Shown here in pieces: positions 31,401-36,309 of a stretch of 36,309 nt of DNA. Made by a program: the position numbers and the translations under genes. Source of the stretch: JALHOM01 sp964615775 (lineage in GTDB: Bacteria > Patescibacteriota > Saccharimonadia > Saccharimonadales > 2-12-FULL-41-12); contig CAZTQB010000008.1 in NCBI GenBank assembly GCA_964615775.1, positions 1 to 36,309 of the forward strand, written 5' to 3'. Each line of letters starts with the position of its first letter. Within the stretch, counting starts at the first letter, position 1. Under the pieces are notes generated by a model. The model was not told the origin of the DNA. It ran no database searches and saw only the letters and a program-made list of their open reading frames with translations.

Positions 31401-34400
31401 CTACCTACCTAAGTACTAACGTTAGTGGTACCACCATTAATGGTAATCTAACTCAAAGCGGGGGAGCTATTAGTCTAACCGGTAATAGTGCTAGTACTAT
31501 CTCTACGACTTCAGGTACACTAACTATAACTTCAGCTACAGCAGCAACCTGGGGTACTACCACAGGTGTACTAACTCTATCCGGTGCTAGCGGTGTAGCT
31601 ATCTCAACTGTTGGTACAGCCGACAATAACGCAGTACTATGTAGAAATACTTCCAATATACTAGCTGCCTGCAGCTCAACCTTTGCGACTACAGCCAATG
31701 CTTTCCTACAAAATGGTAACTCCTTCGGAGCCACAGCTACCCTAGGCACTAACGACAATAACTCACTAAGCTTTGAAACCAACAACCAAACCCAAGCTAC
31801 CATAGCAGCTGGTGGTGCTACTACATTTAAAAACACAACTGACTCCACATCAGCCTTCCAGATACAGAATGCTGCTGGTACAAGTATACTAACAGTAGAT
31901 ACTACAGGTAGTAAGATAGCTATAGGTAGTCCCAATGCCTATAACGTTGGAATTGGAGGTTTGGAGACAACTGGTACGATTGCCACAGGCGGTAATGTAC
32001 GATTTACTAATACTGGTTCTAACAATGGTGGCTTTAGTAAGTATATTGTTGCTGGATCAACTGGTGCTAGTCAGAATGATGTAGTCGTGGTAGATACATC
32101 TGGTTTTACGGCAAGTACTACCACTATACCTCGTAATACTGCAGTCTTCGGTGTTAATCAAACTATTGGCACTACAGCTGCTGGTGCCAATATTAATGTT
32201 ACAACTTTTGGTAATGCTACAGCTGGTTACACGGGTACGGCACCTGCTATAGGCGATCAACTAGTTACTTCAACTGTGGCCGGTAAAGTAATTGTTGATA
32301 ACAATGCTACAACTGGCATTGTTGGTTATGCTATGTCTAATGGTTCTGGCGGCAATGTATCTATATTTGTTAATGTAGATCGTGGTCAATATGCACCTCG
32401 CTTTCAGAATGCTACTAACTCTACTACCGCCTTCCAGATACAAGATGCCACCAGTACTACCCTCTTTAATGCCGACACCACCAACGGACGTATATCAATT
32501 GGTAGTATTGGTACACCGGCTGGACAATTGTATGTATCGGGTTTTGTTGCTGCTAGCTCTGGCTCTCTAGGTGGACAAGCTAACTTGGGTGACGTTGCTA
32601 TTCAGGGTAACTATGCTTATGGAGTAACGTATGACAGTAATACATTTAAGGTCTTTGATATAACTAATCCAGGTCAACCTATCCTTGTTAGTACTACTGG
32701 AGCTATCTTGTCTAATCCTGAGGATATAGCAGTACAGGGTAAATATGCCTACATAGCTAACTATGGCACAGATAGTTTTCAGGTGTTAGACATCTCTAAT
32801 CCAAGTAATGTTACTAGCGTTTATACAAGCGGTACTGACGTTGGTGTTAACCCTAATAAAATTTTGCTAAGCGGTAACTATGTTTATGTACTGAATTATG
32901 GCTCAAACCCAGGAGCTGGCTCTATTACGGTTTATGACATAACCAATCCAGCCTCTCCACGTAAGATTAGTAACTATGCTACTGGTGGAGGAGTACACCA
33001 TGGTTCTATAGTGGGCAAGTATTTATACATAATTACTAAAGAGGACTTAACCCTAAGAGCTATCGATATCAGTAATCCAGCTTCACTCAGTCAAGTGGGC
33101 AGTGTTTCTACTACAGGTTCACCAACTGCTTTGATAGCAGACGGTAGGTTTGCTTATGTAGCGACTCAGAGTAATCCTTTAGATCTACGAATATTTGACA
33201 TGAAGAACCCAGCTTCCCCAGTACTTTACAGTTTAGCTACTGCACCAAGTGGTACGAATCCAGAGAGTATAGCAATCTCTGGCGACTATGTTTATGTGCT
33301 AGCAAATACGTCTCCGGGGTTGATTACCTTTAATGTTGCCGATCCAGCTAATCCAGCTTACATTGGATATACGTCATTTGGATCTGATCCGTACGATTTG
33401 GATGTATCCGGTAGGTATGCATATATACCAGATTATGGGTCGGGAACCTTGAACGTGGTTGATTTAGGGGGTGCTTATATACAACAGTTAGAAGCAGGTA
33501 GTGTTGCGACAACCAACATAAAAGCTAACAATGCTAATGTTACTAATTCGATAAACATTGGTGGTAGCATTGGTGTAGGTGGTAATGCTCAAGTTACTGG
33601 TAACTTTGGGGCTAGTGGTCAGGTTTTGTTGCAAAATACCACTGACTCCACCACTGCCTTCCAAATACAAAATGCCACTACTAGCAACAATGCTCAGTTA
33701 TTCTTAGCCGACACTACTAACGTTAATTTGCTTGCTAACTCTTCAGCTGAGACTGATGCACTTAACTGGGCTATTACAACTGGCTCTGGAGCAGCTCCGT
33801 CTAGTAGTGCTACTAATGCACTTTTTGGTACAAAGTCTCTACAAGCGAACACGTCAGCTACAACCAACGCTGGTGTCAAATACAACACCACTACACTACT
33901 GTCAGCTAGTACTACCTACAGTCTAAGCTTCTACGCCAAAATAGATAGTGGCACTTTCACCGTTCAGGCGGGTCGCAGTGATACTGATGTTTTTGGTGGC
34001 GAAACCACTTGTACTTTGAGCAGTACAACTGTTTCTACTACATGGACTAGATTTACTTGTAGTTTTGCAACCGGTGCTACTGTTACAACTGGCGGGTATA
34101 TATTTATTAGACAGAGTGATGCAGTGGCCAGAACTTGGTATATAGATGGCGTTCAACTGGAACAGGCCGCCGCCTCAACCAACTACAGGGAAGGTAAAAT
34201 CCAAATTAATGGTACTGTTACTAGCCCAATTATCTTCCAGAACCAAGCTGACTCTAATCAAGCATTCCAGGTGCAGAATGCCGCTGGTACTAGTGTACTT
34301 AGGATTAACACAGCTAACATGACCACTGGCTGGAATGTTGCCAATGCTGCTCTTTATGTAGCTAAAGATGCCACCACTAATCGTTCGATAAATGCCGCCG

Positions 34401-35326
34401 GTACAGTTAACGCTAGTGGTGCTGACTATGCTGAATGGATACCGTGGAGTGGCGATAAACCTGAGTCTGGCAGCATTATAGAATATAACGGCAGTCACTA
34501 CATTGTATCGTCTCCGGAAACAGCCGCTTTTGTTGGTAATGATCGCTTCAACATAGACGAAAGCATATTGGTAACTTTCGCTGGTCAGGTACCAGTTAGG
34601 GTAATTGGTCAAGTTAATATTGGAGATATTTTGATTGATAATGGAGACGGTACAGCTAAAGCTGTTTCACCGGCAACCGCTACTATTGGTGAACTGTTGT
34701 CTAAAGTAGCTATAGCCCAAGAAGCTAACAACGATAGTGCTGTTAAGCTAGTCAAGGCTAGCGTTGGTACTACTAGCTCAAACATGGCTTCTGCTTTACA
34801 GAATCAGTCAGCGGTTTTTGCTGACATCACAGTTGGCGGCACTGCACAACTGGCTACCCTCAATGTATCTGGTGCGGCTACTATTAGTAGTCTAACTGTT
34901 ACTGGCAATGTGAATATTGGCGGTACCTTGAGTGTTACTGGATCGGCGACATTTGCTGGAAATATTACAGTTAACGGCCACATAATTACTGGCGGCAATA
35001 CGCCAACAGCGTCTGTAGGTGATGCTGTATTAACGGGGCAAGGTGGATCTGTGACCGTTGCAGGCAACGACACGGCCGGCAATGTACAGTATCTAGCCGG
35101 CACAATTAACCTGCCGACTCATAACCTGGCCTCTGGCAAGCAGCTAGGTGTTACATTTAGCTCTGCTTATGCAACTACTCCTAGAGTTAGCCTAACTGCT
35201 AAGAATGCTGGTGCAGCTAATGTTCGTTACTTCGTTGAGACTACCACGACTGGATTTAGTGTACATTTTATTGACACTCCAACCGCCAATGTAACCTATA
35301 GCTTTGATTATTTAATTATCCAATAA
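28403..35326 (+). CDS. giant membrane-anchored fibre-like surface protein with seven-blade propeller
   Basis: 2307 codons as assembled, including 34 undetermined. Residues 1-37 are cytoplasmic, 38-64 one transmembrane helix without a cleavage site, so type II orientation. About 90-1390: Gly/Ser/Thr/Asn-rich fibre repeats, including GGTNATTASGARTNLGAA and LSVGQGGTGATT units as in phage tail fibres. About 1396-1696: seven LVIVD-type blades (YAYIANYGTDSFQVLDISNP and six others), a beta-propeller. About 1773-1930: jelly-roll CBM-like module (NLLANSSAETDALNW to WYIDGVQLEQA). About 2005-2125: ADYAEW domain resembling the self-processing tail-spike type. 2150-2307: beta-helix-like TVTGNVNIGG repeats and a beta-rich tip. 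Four TDSTTAFQIQNA repeats separate the modules. I infer a trimeric surface spike for adhesion or host contact. Coupled to both neighbours. Confidence 0.85.
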   Translation: MEDKNIQNTILDPDETLTSSSWQNTVTYSSYYGNKNRLQIFSVVATILALILIAVIAWLVLHVFHSAQNKKTTNSTQSSQFSRVSLDQLNLGQLGQLDVNGNLMVNGGLVLKPSTQPSSPTSGQIYLNSQDKKIYYYDGQTFRELASGSSSGYIAGAASGVTIGSGLRLQGNILSADTISSTPTSDAVTSVQGQSGNVVFTSGNGISVNGTQISNSGVTGINGLTGNVPIGRGLTTTGGTLASSMTLISGSPGVITVSDDGSGNYTISQVGSGSSGSVALGPTIAQTDASNFSSIFINKTGTGNLLQIQQNGTNRWVVNNSGTLTVGDVPFSRLSGVPSIVNALTDGTTTSSGTITVGTGLTLTGNTLTANNNGITTVNGTTNQVNASTSGGTVTLSLPQDINTTSTPSFSGLTLTNLSTAGIVKNNASGVLSTGQVALGSEVSGTLPIGSGGTNATTASGARTNLGAAASGANSDITSLSGLTTALSVGQGGTGATTAQGAINNLSGLSTAGDLLFHNGTNTTRLARGTNGQCLTSSATTIQWGSCGLTSEADTLATVTARGAATSTAVSLNGGATIAGVTVNNATVTDDQILLGITTGGATRFNGTITNADLTAARTWTLPDASGTFCLTSGNCAGVGGTGDILNNGQNGPVTIGTNDATALTLETNNTGRLSISSTGAVTVSNTLAIQGGNSLVLGTASTSAGAIAFNNAAGANSVSLLAPSTNPSSSFSLRLPSATGSNNDCLKVDGSGNLFFGGCAAAGSGVTSLNTLSGALSVANATASGSTITIDDATTTTKGIASFNSTNFSVSSGAVNTIQNIATTSSPTFAGATISGLSTAGIVKNNASGVLSTGXXXXXXXXXXXXXXXXXXXXXXXXXXXXXXXXXXSGLTTALSVGQGGTGATTLTQYGVLYGNGTGAIQATATGTTGQCLVATTSAAPTWGSCAGSGSGVTLQSAYNNSTNPELVLDSTRGGLTIRDNATPVGSNLLEIQNNNGTATYLSTNVSGTTINGNLTQSGGAISLTGNSASTISTTSGTLTITSATAATWGTTTGVLTLSGASGVAISTVGTADNNAVLCRNTSNILAACSSTFATTANAFLQNGNSFGATATLGTNDNNSLSFETNNQTQATIAAGGATTFKNTTDSTSAFQIQNAAGTSILTVDTTGSKIAIGSPNAYNVGIGGLETTGTIATGGNVRFTNTGSNNGGFSKYIVAGSTGASQNDVVVVDTSGFTASTTTIPRNTAVFGVNQTIGTTAAGANINVTTFGNATAGYTGTAPAIGDQLVTSTVAGKVIVDNNATTGIVGYAMSNGSGGNVSIFVNVDRGQYAPRFQNATNSTTAFQIQDATSTTLFNADTTNGRISIGSIGTPAGQLYVSGFVAASSGSLGGQANLGDVAIQGNYAYGVTYDSNTFKVFDITNPGQPILVSTTGAILSNPEDIAVQGKYAYIANYGTDSFQVLDISNPSNVTSVYTSGTDVGVNPNKILLSGNYVYVLNYGSNPGAGSITVYDITNPASPRKISNYATGGGVHHGSIVGKYLYIITKEDLTLRAIDISNPASLSQVGSVSTTGSPTALIADGRFAYVATQSNPLDLRIFDMKNPASPVLYSLATAPSGTNPESIAISGDYVYVLANTSPGLITFNVADPANPAYIGYTSFGSDPYDLDVSGRYAYIPDYGSGTLNVVDLGGAYIQQLEAGSVATTNIKANNANVTNSINIGGSIGVGGNAQVTGNFGASGQVLLQNTTDSTTAFQIQNATTSNNAQLFLADTTNVNLLANSSAETDALNWAITTGSGAAPSSSATNALFGTKSLQANTSATTNAGVKYNTTTLLSASTTYSLSFYAKIDSGTFTVQAGRSDTDVFGGETTCTLSSTTVSTTWTRFTCSFATGATVTTGGYIFIRQSDAVARTWYIDGVQLEQAAASTNYREGKIQINGTVTSPIIFQNQADSNQAFQVQNAAGTSVLRINTANMTTGWNVANAALYVAKDATTNRSINAAGTVNASGADYAEWIPWSGDKPESGSIIEYNGSHYIVSSPETAAFVGNDRFNIDESILVTFAGQVPVRVIGQVNIGDILIDNGDGTAKAVSPATATIGELLSKVAIAQEANNDSAVKLVKASVGTTSSNMASALQNQSAVFADITVGGTAQLATLNVSGAATISSLTVTGNVNIGGTLSVTGSATFAGNITVNGHIITGGNTPTASVGDAVLTGQGGSVTVAGNDTAGNVQYLAGTINLPTHNLASGKQLGVTFSSAYATTPRVSLTAKNAGAANVRYFVETTTTGFSVHFIDTPTANVTYSFDYLIIQ
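29653..29895 (+). repeat. complete copy of the fibre repeat that breaks the assembly
   Basis: Its first 55 nt (29653-29707) are identical to 30913-30967 and its last 55 nt (29841-29895) are identical to 31068-31122, the two flanks of the N-run. It encodes AGIVKNNASGVLSTG through GQGGTGATT. Confidence 0.85.
30913..31122 (+). repeat. second copy of the fibre repeat, interrupted by N
   Basis: 55 identical nt on each side of the gap relative to 29653-29895. The missing middle is 133 nt in the intact copy and 100 N here. Confidence 0.85.
30968..31067. other. assembly gap, 100 N
   Basis: Exactly 100 undetermined bases inside the giant gene, at a repeat. 100 and 133 leave the same remainder on division by 3, so the frame is kept either way. 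Confidence 1.
31832..34290 (+). repeat. four TDSTTAFQIQNA protein repeats
   Basis: Units near 31832-31880, 32408-32460, 33632-33680 and 34240-34290 encode (T/N)(T/N/D)S(T/N)xAFQ(I/V)Q(N/D)A followed by a strand with hydrophobic-x-ADTTN or VDTTG. They flank the propeller, the CBM-like module and the ADYAEW domain, so they act as joints between modules. Confidence 0.75.
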
Positions 35327-35333
35327 ACCAAAA

Positions 35334-36309
35334 ATGAACCAAGAGAATAAAATTACTCACCACTACCGAAAAAACATACTAATATTTATTATTTTGTTTC
35401 CGGCTATGGTTTTATCTATGGCGATTTTGTTTGCGTGTAGCAATAATCTACCAAAAATAGGTGCAGCCATGCTTTTTACTGGTAATTTTGATAATGGTAG
35501 CATGAGTCAGTGGCCAATGTGTCAGACAGCATACTACAATAATCCTTGTTCTGGCTATAATAATGCCGATCACAACTTGCGAGCAGTGACTAATCCGGTT
35601 AGGCAGGGGAGTCATTCTATGCGAGTTGAACTACGCGACGGAGACACTCCTTCGTGGTCACAAGGAACTGAGCGAGCCCAGGTAAAATTGACCGGTGGGC
35701 AAGAACCAATTAATAGTGAACGGTGGTACTCACTGAGTGTTATGTTTGCTAATGGTTATCCATTAGCAGAGGGTGAGTGGCCGTGGCAATTATTTACACA
35801 GTGGCACGACCCTGGTAATGGCTCACCAATGATTACTGTTTTAGTGTATAAGAGAGCAGGTGTAAAGTATATGGCTATGAAATATACACCTTATGATAGC
35901 GTTTATACTAATGTTAATGTTATTTGGGAGTATCCGATAGATTATGACAAGTGGTATGACTTGAAGTTTCATTTTGTTTGGTCTCCAAATCCAAATACTG
36001 GCAAGATAGAGATAAAAGTTAATAATCAACCGACGACCTTCAAGGCTAGTCCGTACCTAGCGAGTTCTAGTTGTACAGGCAAAACTATCTGTACAACTCC
36101 CACAATGTTTAACGGCTCCGGGGATACCTATAAATACTGGGTAAATGGACCATATAGAGATGCGGACATTAATGGAACAGCAGTTATCTATTATGACAAT
36201 GCTTACGTTGCAAGCAGTGAAACCGATTTGCCGGCACTGCCTGATAACAATCCGCCATCTCCGCCGTCAACTTCCAACCCTACACCCACCCCTTCACCGA
36301 CCCCCGCTC
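35334..36309 (+). CDS. secreted polysaccharide-lyase-like protein, 3' end outside the window
   Basis: 325 codons visible, open at the right edge. It begins 7 nt after the stop of the giant gene (ATG 35334, no other start before the hydrophobic segment). Residues 13-34 are hydrophobic (NILIFIILFPAMVLSMAILF), then AC, so either a signal peptide or an imperfect lipobox (LFAC). The domain at about 48-285 has the pattern of the jelly-roll polysaccharide lyase family (PF14099-like, heparinase I/PL20 type): RQGSHSMRVELRDGD, GTERAQV, WYSLSVMF, WQLFTQWHD, YDLKFHFVWSPNPNTGKIEI and NGPYRDADINGTAVIYYDN. A Pro/Thr-rich linker follows (PPSPPSTSNPTPTPSPT), implying a further domain or anchor beyond the window. 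Binding without cleavage is the alternative; catalytic residues cannot be assigned by eye. Confidence 0.72.
   Translation, partial: MNQENKITHHYRKNILIFIILFPAMVLSMAILFACSNNLPKIGAAMLFTGNFDNGSMSQWPMCQTAYYNNPCSGYNNADHNLRAVTNPVRQGSHSMRVELRDGDTPSWSQGTERAQVKLTGGQEPINSERWYSLSVMFANGYPLAEGEWPWQLFTQWHDPGNGSPMITVLVYKRAGVKYMAMKYTPYDSVYTNVNVIWEYPIDYDKWYDLKFHFVWSPNPNTGKIEIKVNNQPTTFKASPYLASSSCTGKTICTTPTMFNGSGDTYKYWVNGPYRDADINGTAVIYYDNAYVASSETDLPALPDNNPPSPPSTSNPTPTPSPTPA

Noticed and set aside
29257..31935. Long antisense frames over the giant gene (148, 370 and 160 codons, minus strand).
   Set aside because: They mirror the biased Thr/Ser/Gly codons of the sense gene, have low-complexity Val/Pro/Ala sequence, and one runs through the N-gap.
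3477..35326. Prophage, because of tail-fibre-like repeats.
   Set aside because: No capsid, terminase, integrase or lysis genes; the fibre proteins have a signal peptide or membrane anchor and sit among housekeeping genes.

Overview
The window looks like a metagenome-assembled contig from a Patescibacteria/CPR bacterium, most likely Candidatus Saccharibacteria (TM7). The reasons are AT-rich DNA, the standard code with TGA as stop and TGG for Trp, reduced versions of core proteins (a 585-aa IF-2, a four-domain S1), a class II ribonucleotide reductase with NrdR, and very large secreted, tail-fibre-like surface proteins. A run of 100 N shows that it is a scaffold. The lineage call is inference from gene content, not a phylogeny.

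Layout. 1-3150: 3' portion of a 23S rRNA gene with two expanded helices, then 5S rRNA and a strong terminator. 3395-6983: a promoter with an overlapping inverted repeat drives a secreted 1168-aa fibre-like protein ending in a C1q-like domain. 7002-9157: a small membrane protein, a KGG-repeat stress protein behind a leader terminator, and a minus-strand pair (ROK sugar kinase, then a HExxH metallopeptidase-like protein). 9215-14473: rpsA, infB, a large acidic tail-anchored protein coupled to infB, and a small CPR-type protein. 14491-17916 (minus): priA, def, fmt. 17963-20383: a small winged-helix regulator, rpsU, yqeY, adk, map. 20410-23097: ftsA and ftsZ. 23132-26925: nrdR and nrdJ behind a promoter carrying two NrdR-box-like sites, then a cysteine-less thioredoxin-fold protein. 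26950-27382: rplU and its terminators. 27397-36309: a surface operon of a membrane protein, a membrane-anchored fibre-like giant of more than 2300 aa with a seven-blade propeller, and a polysaccharide-lyase-like protein cut by the window end.

How it fits together. The centre is housekeeping: translation initiation and N-terminal processing (rpsA, infB, fmt, def, map), nucleotide supply (adk, nrdJ, nrdR), replication restart (priA) and division (ftsA, ftsZ). Both ends carry surface genes, plausibly for host attachment in an episymbiont. The surface operon is the most novel part. Its first gene appears to carry a stand-alone copy of a domain found near the C-terminus of the giant, and the third adds a glycan-active fold. 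Several genes (ftsA, def, the ROK gene, the thioredoxin-fold gene) have a -10-like box 6-11 nt before the ATG, which suggests that leaderless mRNAs are common here.
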